Source of the DNA: DASXMT01 sp036521415 | Lineage (GTDB): Bacteria > Actinomycetota > Acidimicrobiia > Acidimicrobiales > RAAP-2 | Assembly (NCBI GenBank): GCA_036521415.1 | Contig: DATDHU010000125.1 | Coordinates: 1 to 64,000, forward strand | Direction of reading: 5' to 3' | Length of the DNA stretch: 64,000 nucleotides | Shown here: positions 43,265 to 51,954 of the stretch, piece by piece | How positions within the stretch are numbered: the first letter of the stretch is position 1 | Layout of the letters: the number at the start of each line of letters is the position of its first letter | Made by a program: the position numbers and the translations under genes | Notes under the pieces: generated by a model | Told to the model about the DNA's origin: nothing | Databases searched by the model: none | The model's input: only the letters and a program-made list of their open reading frames with translations

Positions 43265-44094
43265 GACGTGGTCTCGTTGTAGCGGCGTACGGAGAGATAG
43301 CCGAACACCACGGCGATCCCCACCGTCCAGATCAGCGACACGACCACGAGGAAGGTGGTGCTCTTCCCGTTGAACAACGCCTGACGCTGTGCGGGCGTGA
43401 CGGTGCCAAGGGTGAGGTCCCGCACGGCGTTGATGACGATGGTCACCGGATTGTGGTTGGCGAACGTCTGCAACCAGGTCGGCATGGTGGAGGTGGGCAC
43501 GAAGGCGCTGCTGGCAAACGTCAGCGGGAAGATGAGCGGGAAGGTGGCGGCGTTGACCGCCTGGGAACTGCTGGCATATAGGCCGACCAGGGCGAAGAGC
43601 AGCGACGTGGCGACGCTGAACGCCAACAGGATGGAAAAGCCGAAGAGGAGCCCGGGCACACTGTGCGGTCGGAACCCCACGACCAGCCCGACGATGACGA
43701 TGATGAACAGCCCGACGAGGTTGCTCAGGGCCACAGCGGCCACTTGACCCACGAGCACAGCGCTGCGGGCCATGGGCAGCGAGCGGAGCCGGTCGACGAA
43801 GCCCTTGCTGCGGTCCTCGGCCAGGGCGAAGCCGGAGTTGCCCGAGGTGAAGATGGCCGTCTGGACGGCGATGCCCGGAATCAGGTAGTTGACGTAGTTG
43901 ATATCCCCCAGCCCCCTGATCGCACCGCCGAAGACGTACCGGAAGAGGAGCGTGAACATGATCGGCGATATCAGGGTGAACACCACCTGGTCAGGGGCCC
44001 GCAGCATCCGCCGGACGTCCCGGACGGCCATGGCCCATGCGTCGCCGATGGCACGCCCGAACCCGGTGCCGGGCATGGCGGCAATTGCGGTCAT
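43261..44094 (-). CDS. ABC-2 type permease, DrrB-like
   Basis: A 277-aa integral membrane subunit with six helices: FTLISPIMFTLLFRYVFGGAI, SNLVGLFIIVIVGLVVGF, LFGFSILLAFSVATSLLFALVGLY and others. The amphipathic RLRSLPMARSAVLVGQ loop and FVPTSTMPTWLQTFANHNPVT are typical of the daunorubicin-resistance DrrB and ABC-2 families. ATG 44094 overlaps the ATPase stop (ATGA). The open frame upstream is the shadow of the ATPase. The C-terminal codons lie within copy 3 of the hairpin repeat. It exports a hydrophobic compound together with the DrrA-like ATPase. Confidence 0.9.
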   Translation of the reverse strand: MTAIAAMPGTGFGRAIGDAWAMAVRDVRRMLRAPDQVVFTLISPIMFTLLFRYVFGGAIRGLGDINYVNYLIPGIAVQTAIFTSGNSGFALAEDRSKGFVDRLRSLPMARSAVLVGQVAAVALSNLVGLFIIVIVGLVVGFRPHSVPGLLFGFSILLAFSVATSLLFALVGLYASSSQAVNAATFPLIFPLTFASSAFVPTSTMPTWLQTFANHNPVTIVINAVRDLTLGTVTPAQRQALFNGKSTTFLVVVSLIWTVGIAVVFGYLSVRRYNETTS

Positions 44095-45092
44095 CGGTCC
44101 CCTCGTCCAGTAGCGGTGGGCTCGTCGATAGACCGATCTCCGACGTCGACCTCGGGTGGCTGACCGGTCAGGGCCAGGAACACCTCGTCGAGGCTGGGCT
44201 GGCGGAGCTCGAGCGACGTGACCTCCAATTCGGTGTTCTCCAGCCGACGGACCACCTCGGCGGTGGTCGAGAGCCCGGTGGTGGTGGCCACCCGCACGGC
44301 CAGCCCGTCGATCACCGGTGCTTCGTCTCCGATGCCCGCCAGGCATCGGGCCGCCTGGGCGGCGGTGGCTTCGTCCGGGAGGATCACCTCGACGGCGGCA
44401 CCGCCGAGCTTGGCCTTGAGTTGAGCCGAAGTGCCTTCGGCCAGGACCTTGCCATGGTCCACCACGCAGATCGAATCGGCCAGCCGATCGGCCTCCTCCA
44501 AGTACTGCGTGGTCAACAGCAGGGTGGTCCCGTCGGCGACCAGCCCGGCGATGACCGACCACAAGTCGATGCGGCTCCGAGGATCGAGCCCGGTGGTCGG
44601 CTCGTCGAGGAACAGCACCGGCGGATGGGCGACCAGGGCGGCGGCGAGGTCGAGGCGCCGGCGCATTCCTCCCGAATAGGTCTTGAGCGGCCGCCGAGCG
44701 GCCTCGGCCAACCCGAACTGCTCCAGCAATTCATTGGCGCGCGGCTGCCGCGATCGCCGGGAGATGTGGTTGAGCCGGGCCACCAGGACCAGGTTCTCCA
44801 AGCCGGTGAGCCCCTCGTCGACCGCGGCGTACTGGCCAGCCAATGCCATCACCGTACGGGCCTTCCCGGGATTGGCCAGTACGTCGACGCCGGCCACCCG
44901 GGCGCTCCCCGAGTCCGGGGTCAACAGCGTGGTGAGGACCCGCACGGCTGTCGTCTTGCCCGCACCGTTGGGGCCGAGCAGCCCCAGCACGGTGCCCGTG
45001 GGTATCTCGAAGCTCACGCCTTTCAGCGCCTGCACGCCGCCCTTGAACGTCTTGACCAGGGAATCGACGACGACTGCCGGGCCCGTGGTCAC
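44091..45092 (-). CDS. ABC transporter ATPase, DrrA-like
   Basis: A 333-aa exporter ATPase. Walker A is LGPNGAGKTTAVRVL, the signature is TYSGGMRRRLDLAAAL, Walker B is VLFLDEPTTGLDPRSR, and the LLLTTQYLEEADRLAD H-loop equivalent carries Gln, a known DrrA trait. A C-terminal regulatory segment (about 225-333) includes LRQPSLDEVFLALTG. GTG 45092 is preceded by TATCTT with a 6-base gap, suggesting a leaderless transcript. It is coupled to the permease gene. Substrates of this class are drugs, glycolipids or polyketides; here undetermined. Confidence 0.93.
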   Translation of the reverse strand: MTTGPAVVVDSLVKTFKGGVQALKGVSFEIPTGTVLGLLGPNGAGKTTAVRVLTTLLTPDSGSARVAGVDVLANPGKARTVMALAGQYAAVDEGLTGLENLVLVARLNHISRRSRQPRANELLEQFGLAEAARRPLKTYSGGMRRRLDLAAALVAHPPVLFLDEPTTGLDPRSRIDLWSVIAGLVADGTTLLLTTQYLEEADRLADSICVVDHGKVLAEGTSAQLKAKLGGAAVEVILPDEATAAQAARCLAGIGDEAPVIDGLAVRVATTTGLSTTAEVVRRLENTELEVTSLELRQPSLDEVFLALTGQPPEVDVGDRSIDEPTATGRGDR

Positions 45093-45098
45093 GCCGGA

Positions 45099-45104
45099 AA
45101 GATA
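45099..45104 (-). promoter_or_regulatory. Leaderless -10 box (TATCTT) of the DrrAB-like operon
   Basis: On the minus strand TATCTT, then TCCGGC (6 bases), then the GTG start at 45092. TACGGT overlaps it just upstream as an alternative. Confidence 0.5.
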
Positions 45105-45144
45105 CCGTACCGACAGCCTCGGCCGTGACGCGCTCCTGGCCGTG

Positions 45145-45429
45145 TCACCCGGATAGCCGTTCCTCCAGGTGGACGGTGACGGTGTCGCCCTCCTGCTTTC
45201 CGATCGCCCGCCGGAGCTCGCGCTTCACCGGCAGCTTGTGGATTCGGTCACCCATCGCCATGAACGAGCTCCGGAACGGGTGCCCGTCAACCGTACCCCT
45301 GACCTTCACCAGCCCCCTGGTTCCGAAGAACTCGACTGAGTCGGGCATGACGACGTAGGTCCAGCCGCCCTGGTTGGGGCTCTTTTGCAGGGTGGCCACA
45401 AACTCCCTGTCGATCTCCATGGCGGTCAT
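45145..45429 (-). CDS. DUF1905 domain-containing protein
   Basis: A 94-aa single-domain DUF1905 protein, a small beta-rich fold without known activity. Features: EFVATLQKSPNQGGWTYVVMP, VKVRGTVDGHPFRSSFMAMGD, and the C-terminal GKQEGDTVTVHLEER. Two ATG codons compete: 45429 has GAGGAG only 2 bases away, while 45420 is 11 bases away; the longer form is given. An 8-bp hairpin lies directly upstream of the ribosome site. It is followed, after 52 bases, by the DrrAB-like operon, which has its own promoter. Confidence 0.85.
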   Translation of the reverse strand: MTAMEIDREFVATLQKSPNQGGWTYVVMPDSVEFFGTRGLVKVRGTVDGHPFRSSFMAMGDRIHKLPVKRELRRAIGKQEGDTVTVHLEERLSG

Positions 45430-45441
45430 TGCTCCTCGACG

Positions 45442-45463
45442 ACCACGAACCCTTCTTCGTGGT
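45442..45463 (-). promoter_or_regulatory. 8-bp leader hairpin before the DUF1905 ribosome site
   Basis: ACCACGAA and TTCGTGGT form a perfect stem around a 6-base loop. On the minus strand it ends 4 bases before the GAGGAG site. It could affect translation or mark the 5' end of the transcript. The rest of the 192-base gap 45430-45621 shows nothing recognisable. Confidence 0.4.
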
Positions 45464-45621
45464 GTTCCCACTGAGACGGCGCGACTGGGCCAAACTCATC
45501 GGTCTGCGGCGAAAGGTGGTCTCCGAACCGGCACCGAGTCTCGACCAGACGCCGGATTCCGCCCGGCCGCGACCCCTTTCCCCTTGCGCCCGGGTCTACC
45601 TCGGCGCCCGACGACATCGTC

Positions 45622-46482
45622 TCAAGAGCTGCCGTCCGGTGGGAACTGAGCGAGCATGGTGGTGACGCGAGCCTCGACCGCCGAGCGCTCCCCGGGATGG
45701 GTGATGACCCAGAACTTGCCACCTCGGATTGCCTCCAGGACGCGCTGTGCCACCTGTGCCGGGGTCAAGCCGGTGGGACCGGTGAAGGAGTCGCGGATGG
45801 ACAGGCGCACCGCCTCGGCTGACTCGCTTCGCTGCTCTGTCCCACGCGCCGAAGGACGCGACCGCTCGGACTCCATGACCCGGGTGTCGACCGAGCTCGG
45901 GCACAGCACGCTGACGCCGATGGGCAACTCGGCGATTGCGAATTCCTGGCTCAGCGTCTCGGAGATCGACACCACGGCGGACTTGGTGGCCGCGTAGGGG
46001 CCGATGAAGGCAACGCCGCTCAACAGCCCGGCGATCGATGCCGTGTTGACGATGTGTGCCGGAGTGCCTTGCCGGCGGAGGACGGGCAGGAAGCTCTGGA
46101 CGCCGTGGACGACGCCCCAGAGGTTGACATCGAACACCCAACGCCAATCGTCGAGCGTCTGGTCCTGGATCAGGTTGAATGTCGACACGCCGGCGTTGTT
46201 GCAGAGCACATCGACGCGGCCGAACCGGGCCACCGTGCGCGCCGCCAGCTCCTCGACCGATGCGGCATCGGCCACATCGACGGTCAACGCCTCGGCCTCA
46301 CCCCCACCGTCCCGAATAGCGGCAGCGACACCCTGTGCCTCCGGCCCGTCGACGTCGGCGACCACGACACTGGACCCTGCTTCGGCGAAGGCCGTGGCCA
46401 GGGCGCGCCCGATCCCGCTGGCCCCGCCCGTGACCACCGCTACCCGTCCCGGGCCGACCACGTCGTTCGCTGCATCCGTCAT
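45622..46482 (-). CDS. SDR family oxidoreductase
   Basis: A 286-aa classical SDR with TGGASGIGRALATAFAEAG (from 18), CNNAGVSTFNL, NTASIAGLLSG with the catalytic Ser, and YAATKSAVVSISETL with Tyr and Lys. The region SERSRPSARGTEQRSESAEAV is an insertion seen in the subgroup near 7-alpha-hydroxysteroid and cyclohexanol dehydrogenase-like SDRs. GAAGGAGGAG lies 8 bases before the ATG. It is 53 bases from the next SDR gene upstream on the same strand, and the two probably share a transcript. Confidence 0.9.
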   Translation of the reverse strand: MTDAANDVVGPGRVAVVTGGASGIGRALATAFAEAGSSVVVADVDGPEAQGVAAAIRDGGGEAEALTVDVADAASVEELAARTVARFGRVDVLCNNAGVSTFNLIQDQTLDDWRWVFDVNLWGVVHGVQSFLPVLRRQGTPAHIVNTASIAGLLSGVAFIGPYAATKSAVVSISETLSQEFAIAELPIGVSVLCPSSVDTRVMESERSRPSARGTEQRSESAEAVRLSIRDSFTGPTGLTPAQVAQRVLEAIRGGKFWVITHPGERSAVEARVTTMLAQFPPDGSS

Positions 46483-46535
46483 TGCTGGCTCCTCCTTCGC
46501 TCACTTGGTAGTCGTCGTGGGCACTCGCCAGGTGC

Positions 46536-47285
46536 TCAGCCGCCGTCCAGCACGACCAAGTCACCAGTCAGGTAGGACGACGCATCGCTGGCCAGGTAGA
46601 GCGCCGTCCCCACGATCTCGTCGGCCGAGGCGATCCGGCCCAGGCTGATGCGTGACGCCATCTCGGCTCGCGCCGCGTCCGACGGCATCGAGCTGTGAAA
46701 GCTATCGGTGTGGAAGGTGCCGCAGACGATGGCGTTGACCCGGATGCCTCTCGGGCCTAACTCCTGGGCCGCCGCCTTGGTCAGTGCGTTCAGCCCCGCC
46801 TTGGCCGCGGCGTAGACGACAGTGAACGGGGACGGGTGCAGTGCGGCCTTGGAGCTGATGTTGATCACCGATCCGCCAGGCGGCATGTGCTCGACGGCCA
46901 GGGCCGTGAGGCGCAGTGGGCCGCGGAGGTTCACTGCGATCGTCTTGTCGAACAGCTCGGCGGTGACCCCCAGCAGCGAGGGCGGGACGGGCGCGATGCC
47001 GGCGTTGTTGACCAGGACGTCGATCCGCCCGAACTGAGCGACGGCCGTGGCCACCAGAGCCCCACACTGGTCCCAGTCGCCGACATGGCAGCGCACCGGT
47101 AGGGCCTGGCCTCCCTTGGCCCGGATCTCGTCGGCCACCTGCTCGCACTGCTCAAGGTTGCGGCTGGCCACGACCACGTCCGCGCCGGCCTCGGCGAACC
47201 CCAAGGCCATGGCCCGACCCAATCCCTTACTGCCACCGGTGACGACGACCGCCTTCCCGGTGGCGCTCAGGCTGGGGATGGTCAC
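46536..47285 (-). CDS. SDR family oxidoreductase, FabG-like
   Basis: A 249-aa classical SDR: VVVTGGSKGLGRAMALGFAEAG (13-34), NNAGIAPVPPSLL, NISSKAALHPSPFTVVYAAAKAGLNALTKA with Ser, Tyr and Lys, and the C-terminal YLASDASSYLTGDLVVLDGG typical of FabG-type enzymes. GTG 47285 is chosen because the family N-terminus begins there; the frame is open further upstream without homology-like sequence. It lies 43 bases downstream of the MDR gene at 47329 on the same strand, so MDR, FabG-like SDR and SDR may be one unit. Confidence 0.9.
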   Translation of the reverse strand: MTIPSLSATGKAVVVTGGSKGLGRAMALGFAEAGADVVVASRNLEQCEQVADEIRAKGGQALPVRCHVGDWDQCGALVATAVAQFGRIDVLVNNAGIAPVPPSLLGVTAELFDKTIAVNLRGPLRLTALAVEHMPPGGSVINISSKAALHPSPFTVVYAAAKAGLNALTKAAAQELGPRGIRVNAIVCGTFHTDSFHSSMPSDAARAEMASRISLGRIASADEIVGTALYLASDASSYLTGDLVVLDGG

Positions 47286-47328
47286 TGCCGTGCGCCCGCA
47301 GCGGCGACGTGGTGGGCGATGCCTTCGG

Positions 47329-48306
47329 TCACGGCACCATGACCATCTTGCCGACGACCCGCCGATCAGCCATGCGCTGCAGCGCACCGGGGAGATCGTC
47401 GAAGGGGACCCGCTCGGTCACCGCATTGTGCAGCCCACCCTGATCGACGAGATCGGACAGGCGGGCGTGGATGTCGTCGAGCTCGGCTCGACTGAATCCG
47501 GCGGCCAACACTCCCAACAGTGCGGCGTTGGCCCATACCAACTGGTGGGTTTCGGCTCTCGGCCACGTCCCGCTGGCGAAGCCGACAGCCAGCCACCGGC
47601 CGTTCCGGGCCAACGCACCGGCCGCGTCCTCGGCCAGTGGGCCACCAACCGGGTCGTAGATCAGGTCGACGCCGTGGCCGCCGGTGAGCTCGCGCAGGGC
47701 GGGGGCCAGCGGGCCCTGGCGATGGTCCACCGTCGCCTCGGCCCCGAGCGAACGGCAGAACGAGGCGCGCTCCTCGTCGCCGACGACAGCGATGACCCGC
47801 GCCCCGAGCAGTCGCCCGAGCTGGACGGCGGCGATCCCGCTCCCGCCGCCGGCGCCCAGTACGGCGAGCCACTCGCCACCAACCAGGTGGCCCCGGTCGA
47901 CCAGCCCGATCCACGCCGTGAGGTGGGGGATCCAGAACCCGGCCGCCTCCACGTCGGCGACCCCACTGGGCACGCTGAAGACGGAGGACCCCGGGGCCAG
48001 GCATTCCTCGGCAAAGGAGCCGTACCCCTCCTGAAAGGCGGTCACAGCCATGACCCGGTCGCCGACCAGCGGGCCGATCCCGTCACCGATGGCGGTGACC
48101 ACGCCCGACACCTCCTGCCCCGGTATGAAGGGCAGCGGCGGCGTGAGCGGGTAGGTGTGACGGCACATGAGCACGTCGGGAAGACCGATGCCCGCCGCCG
48201 TGACCCGGATACGGACCTGGCCGGGCCCGGGTTCGGGCCGGTCGAGGACGACCGGGCGCAGCACCTCGATCGGCTCCCCCTTTGCCTGCACCTGCCACGC
48301 CCGCAT
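47329..48306 (-). CDS. MDR family NADPH:quinone oxidoreductase-like protein
   Basis: A 325-aa medium-chain dehydrogenase without the catalytic zinc residues. It opens MRAWQVQAKGEPIEVLRPVV, and has the GroES-like PLPFIPGQEVSGVVTAIGDGI, the cofactor motif VLGAGGGSGIAAVQLGRLLGA and DLIYDPVGGPLAEDAAGAL. Members reduce quinones or enoyl substrates with NADPH. GAGGGGGC precedes ATG 48306; the open frame upstream overlaps the phosphotransferase gap. It is similar in layout to the second MDR gene at 50881. Probably first in a unit with the FabG-like SDR. Confidence 0.9.
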   Translation of the reverse strand: MRAWQVQAKGEPIEVLRPVVLDRPEPGPGQVRIRVTAAGIGLPDVLMCRHTYPLTPPLPFIPGQEVSGVVTAIGDGIGPLVGDRVMAVTAFQEGYGSFAEECLAPGSSVFSVPSGVADVEAAGFWIPHLTAWIGLVDRGHLVGGEWLAVLGAGGGSGIAAVQLGRLLGARVIAVVGDEERASFCRSLGAEATVDHRQGPLAPALRELTGGHGVDLIYDPVGGPLAEDAAGALARNGRWLAVGFASGTWPRAETHQLVWANAALLGVLAAGFSRAELDDIHARLSDLVDQGGLHNAVTERVPFDDLPGALQRMADRRVVGKMVMVP

Positions 48307-48373
48307 CAGCGCCCCCTCGATCGTTCCGGGGATGGCTGAGCGGCGCCGGGATGGCGGCTCGGGTCGGAACTGG

Positions 48374-49417
48374 TCATCGCGCCCCCTCGTGTTCGACGAT
48401 GGTGGTTGCACTGTCGAGTAGCCGGTCGACCTGGAGCCCGAAGTACTCGTGCAACGGGTTGTCGGACTGGCCACGCTGATGCTTGACGTAGCTGCCCTCG
48501 AGCACAACGGCCAGCTTCCACCGGGCGAACACGTCGTACCAGCCGATGGCCGACGCATCGCGGCCCGATCCCCGCACGTAGCGGTCGACCAGGGTGTCCC
48601 GGTCGGGGACGTGGTCGAGGACGAACCTCGGATCCCTCGCCCGCCCGAGCGGCATCGTTCCCTCCGGACCGGGGTGAAAGATCAGGGCCCAGGCCAGGTC
48701 GACCAGCGGGTCGCCGATCGCCGCCATCTCCCAGTCGACGACGGCGAGCAATCGAGGTGGTGGGTCTGCGGCGAACAGGAGGTTGTCGAGCTTGTAGTCA
48801 CCGTGGCAGAGGGCACTCAGCTGGGGAACGGGAAGGTGTTCCCCGAGCCAGGCGGCGATCCGATGGGCATTCGACAGGTCTCGGCCGCCGTAGCCATCAA
48901 GCTGGGCGACCCAACGGGTGAGTTGCTGGGGCAGGTAATCACCACTGCGGGCCAGGTCGCCCAGTCCGCATGCCCCCCAGTCGACGGCGTGGATCGCCAC
49001 CAGGGCATCGATGAGCTCCTCGAGCGCCACTCCGTGCGTCTCGGGTGCCGCGGCCCAGCCTGCCGGCACGGTGCTCCGGATGGGCGATCCGGGGATGCGC
49101 TCCATGACGTAGAAGGGCGCCTGGAAGACGTCCACGTCCCTGCACGAGAGGACGGGCCGGGCGATCCGGACCGCCTCGTCCTTGATGGCGTCGAGGATAC
49201 GGAACTCACGCAGCACGTCGTGGGCCGTGGCCGAGCTGGCGTGACGGGGAGCCCTGCGCAGCACCCAACGGCACCGACCGCGGTCGAGGGCGAACACTTC
49301 GCACGAGCCGCCCCCCCGGATCGGTTCCAGGGTGATCGGCACCGGTCCACCCAGTCGCTCGTCGAGATAGCGCTCGAGTGCCCCGGTGCCCGATGGGAGG
49401 CCGACTTCGCCCGTCAT
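48374..49417 (-). CDS. Phosphotransferase family protein (ACAD10/11 N-domain-like)
   Basis: A 347-aa aminoglycoside-phosphotransferase-fold kinase. Nucleotide contact GGGSCEVFALD, the Brenner loop LCHGDYKLDNLLF with the catalytic Asp and Asn, and VVDWEMAAIGDPLVDLAW as the metal site. ATG 49417 overlaps the stop of the upstream acyl-CoA dehydrogenase (ATGA). The pairing kinase plus acyl-CoA dehydrogenase is the same as in the fused eukaryotic ACAD10/ACAD11 proteins, which act on 4-hydroxyacyl-CoAs; a 4-hydroxyacyl-CoA kinase function is therefore a reasonable inference. Confidence 0.88.
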   Translation of the reverse strand: MTGEVGLPSGTGALERYLDERLGGPVPITLEPIRGGGSCEVFALDRGRCRWVLRRAPRHASSATAHDVLREFRILDAIKDEAVRIARPVLSCRDVDVFQAPFYVMERIPGSPIRSTVPAGWAAAPETHGVALEELIDALVAIHAVDWGACGLGDLARSGDYLPQQLTRWVAQLDGYGGRDLSNAHRIAAWLGEHLPVPQLSALCHGDYKLDNLLFAADPPPRLLAVVDWEMAAIGDPLVDLAWALIFHPGPEGTMPLGRARDPRFVLDHVPDRDTLVDRYVRGSGRDASAIGWYDVFARWKLAVVLEGSYVKHQRGQSDNPLHEYFGLQVDRLLDSATTIVEHEGAR

Positions 49418-50709
49418 GCCAGCCCCGCACCGGCACGGAGTTCGGCCCAGCGGGCCTCGGCCGCCGGCCGACGGCTGGGGATGTGTTCGGTCGGCCATCC
49501 CTCGACTGGCTGGTAGCCCTTCAACAGGGTGCGGGCCAGAACCGACTTGTGCAGCTCGTCGGGCCCGTCGCCGATCGGGCCGAAGCGGGTGGAGCGGTAC
49601 CACGCCTCCACCGGCAGATCGCTCGAATAGCCGAGCGCACCGCACACCTGGATCGTTCGGTCGAGCACGGCCAGCACCACCGTGGACACATGGGCCTTGA
49701 CCATCCCGAGGTCGGCACGCACCGCCGCGGCCCCGAACTTGTCGACCTTCCATGCTGTCTGGAAGGTCAGGAGGCGGGCGGCCTGGATCTCCGTATGTGA
49801 GAGCGCCACGTAGTCCTGGATCATCTGGTGCTGGGCGAGCAGCTTGCCATGCGAGGTGCGGGAGACGGCCCGCTCGCCCATGATGTCGAGGGACCGCTGC
49901 GCCATCCCGAGCCATCGCATGGCGTGATGGATCCGTCCACCCCCCAGGCGTTGCTGGGCGAGCACGAAGCCGTCCCCGGGTTGGCCGATCAGGTGGTCGG
50001 CCGGGACCCGGCAGTCCTGGAAGACGATCTCGGCATGGTTCCCCGGGCGCCCGTAGGCGACATCGGGATGGGCCATCGTCCCGATGTCGCGGACGATCTC
50101 CATGCCCGGGGTCCCCGCAGGCACGATGAAGACCGAGGCGTGGTGGTGCGGGCGGCCCTCCGGACTGGTCTCGGCGAACACCAGCACGATGTCGGCCACC
50201 GAGGCGTTGGTGATGAACCACTTGCGCCCATTGATGACCCATTCCTCGCCGTCGGCCACTGCTGTCGTGCCAATGACGGTGGGGTCCGAACCGGCAAGAA
50301 AGGGCTCGGTGAGGGCGAAGGCGCTGGATATCTCGCCACGAAGGTTGGGCCAGAGCCAGCGCTCCTTTTGGTCATCGGTCGCCCCGTGGGCCAGGAGCTC
50401 CATGTTCCCACTGTCGGGAGCCTGGACCCCGAAGATGGTCATGGACATCATGCACCGGCCGATGATCTCCGACATCAGGGCCAACTTCAATTGCCCGAAT
50501 CCGCTCCCGCCGAGCTTTGGATCGAGGAACGCACCCCACAGGCCTTGCGCCTTCACCTGTCCTTGCAGGTAGCTCTTGGCCACCCGCCATTCCTCCGGCG
50601 GCAACTCGTCGAAGATCGGCTCGAGCGGGATGAGCTCGCGGTCGATGAAGGAGCGCATCCAGTCCAGCTTCTCGGCGAACTCGGCATCCGTCTCGAAGTC
50701 CCAACCCAC
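49414..50709 (-). CDS. Acyl-CoA dehydrogenase, ACAD11-like
   Basis: A 431-aa FAD-dependent acyl-CoA dehydrogenase. Features: FALTEPFLAGSDPTVIGTTA (flavin/substrate loop), WVINGRKWFITNASVADIVLV, PGDGFVLAQQRLGGGRIHHAMRWLG and the C-terminal QVCGALGYSSDLPVEAWYR with GPDELHKSVLAR. This pattern fits the long-chain/ACAD11-like branch acting on 4-hydroxyacyl-CoA. GTG 50709 has GGAGGAGG about 11 bases upstream. It is translationally coupled to the phosphotransferase gene. A perfect 19-bp dyad lies 22 bases before the start and probably controls it. Confidence 0.93.
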   Translation of the reverse strand: MGWDFETDAEFAEKLDWMRSFIDRELIPLEPIFDELPPEEWRVAKSYLQGQVKAQGLWGAFLDPKLGGSGFGQLKLALMSEIIGRCMMSMTIFGVQAPDSGNMELLAHGATDDQKERWLWPNLRGEISSAFALTEPFLAGSDPTVIGTTAVADGEEWVINGRKWFITNASVADIVLVFAETSPEGRPHHHASVFIVPAGTPGMEIVRDIGTMAHPDVAYGRPGNHAEIVFQDCRVPADHLIGQPGDGFVLAQQRLGGGRIHHAMRWLGMAQRSLDIMGERAVSRTSHGKLLAQHQMIQDYVALSHTEIQAARLLTFQTAWKVDKFGAAAVRADLGMVKAHVSTVVLAVLDRTIQVCGALGYSSDLPVEAWYRSTRFGPIGDGPDELHKSVLARTLLKGYQPVEGWPTEHIPSRRPAAEARWAELRAGAGLA

Positions 50710-50730
50710 TGTGTCCTGGCCTCCTCCGGT

Positions 50731-50749
50731 CGGATTACACCGTAATCCG
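50731..50749. promoter_or_regulatory. Perfect 19-base operator-like dyad
   Basis: CGGATTAC-ACC-GTAATCCG is an exact inverted repeat with 8-base arms. It stands in the 171-base divergent region between the acyl-CoA dehydrogenase operon (minus) and the quinone-oxidoreductase/Nudix operon (plus), the kind of site bound by TetR- or MarR-type dimers. A TAGGGT -10-like box for the plus genes lies at 50825-50830. Confidence 0.6.
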
Positions 50750-50880
50750 GATACCGAAGCGGCGGCAAGTGACCGGCGCCCGACACGGCCCAGGGCGCAC
50801 GGGGCGCCGATCGGGCCTCCTGGTTAGGGTGTCTGAAGCCGTAGCCCACTCGATGATTGGCAGAGAGGCTGACTACCCAG

Positions 50881-51954
50881 ATGAGCACTTCCGTCGACAC
50901 TCCCGGCGTGCGGGCATGGCAGGTGACCAGGTACGGCCGCCCGACCGAGGCACTCGAGTTCACGACCGTGCCCTCACCTCGGGCCGGGCCGCTCGAGATC
51001 CTGGTCCGTACCTCGAGCTCGGTCTGCAACTACAACGAGGTAGACGGCTGTCACGGCCGGTACCTCACCATCAACCCGCCGCTGCCCTACACCCTGGGCA
51101 TGGAGTTCGTCGGCGAGGTCATCGATGCCGGCCCCGGGGCCGAGGCATGGGTCGGGCGCCGGGTCATGGGCACGGGCGCCGGGGCGATCGGCGCCCACGC
51201 CGAGCAGGTCGTGGGCCCGGCCGAGATGGCGTTCGACGTTCCGCCCGAGCTCAGCGACATCGAAGCGGCCGCGTTCTACTACCCCTTCCATCTCGCCCAC
51301 CTCGGCCTGCACGAGCGGGGCGGGTTGCAAGAGGGCGAGACCGTGCTGGTGCACGCGGCCGCCGGAGGGGTCGGGTCGGCAGCCGTACAGCTGGCCGTGG
51401 CCGCCGGCGCCCGGGTCGTCGCCACCGCGGGGGGAAGTGAGAAGCTGGAGGTCGCCCGCAGCCTTGGCGCCGAGGTGGCCATCGACTATCGCGGCGGCGG
51501 GTTCGCCGCAGCCGTGCTGGATGCAACCGCGGGACGCGGCGTTGATATGTGCTTCGACGGCGTCGGGGGCGAGGTGACGACCGAGTCGCTCCGATGCCTG
51601 GCCCGCAACGGCCGCCACCTGGTCGTCGGGTTCGCCAGCGGTATCGAAGCCGAGGAGACGCCGATGGTGTCCGGACGGACGCTGTGCTTCGGCAACATCT
51701 CGCTGATGGGCGTCCTACTGGCCTACCTGGATTCCCAGCTGGTGCCGCCCGGATCGGGATTCAACCCGACCCCTCGCGCAGTGGGCGACCAGGTGCACGC
51801 CCATCTGATCGAGCTCCTCCGGGCCGGGCGCATACGGCCGGTGGTCGGCAAGACCGTTCCCTTCGAGGAGCTCCCTGCGGCCCTCGAGCAGATGGAGGAC
51901 CGTTCGACCATCGGGCGGGTGGTGGTGCAGATCGGGCCACCGGCGAGCGCGTGA
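50881..51954 (+). CDS. MDR family NADPH:quinone oxidoreductase-like protein
   Basis: A 357-aa zinc-free medium-chain reductase. GroES-like half: CNYNEVDGCHGRY and LPYTLGMEFVGEVIDAG; Rossmann half: VLVHAAAGGVGSAAVQLAVAAGA, VDMCFDGVGGEVTTESL; end: GKTVPFEELPAALEQMEDRSTIGR. ATG 50881 is preceded at some distance by AGAGAGG. The stop overlaps the Nudix gene start as GTGA. Sequence layout matches the MDR gene at 47329, suggesting paralogues. It reduces an enone, enoyl or quinone; the substrate is unknown. Confidence 0.9.
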   Translation: MSTSVDTPGVRAWQVTRYGRPTEALEFTTVPSPRAGPLEILVRTSSSVCNYNEVDGCHGRYLTINPPLPYTLGMEFVGEVIDAGPGAEAWVGRRVMGTGAGAIGAHAEQVVGPAEMAFDVPPELSDIEAAAFYYPFHLAHLGLHERGGLQEGETVLVHAAAGGVGSAAVQLAVAAGARVVATAGGSEKLEVARSLGAEVAIDYRGGGFAAAVLDATAGRGVDMCFDGVGGEVTTESLRCLARNGRHLVVGFASGIEAEETPMVSGRTLCFGNISLMGVLLAYLDSQLVPPGSGFNPTPRAVGDQVHAHLIELLRAGRIRPVVGKTVPFEELPAALEQMEDRSTIGRVVVQIGPPASA

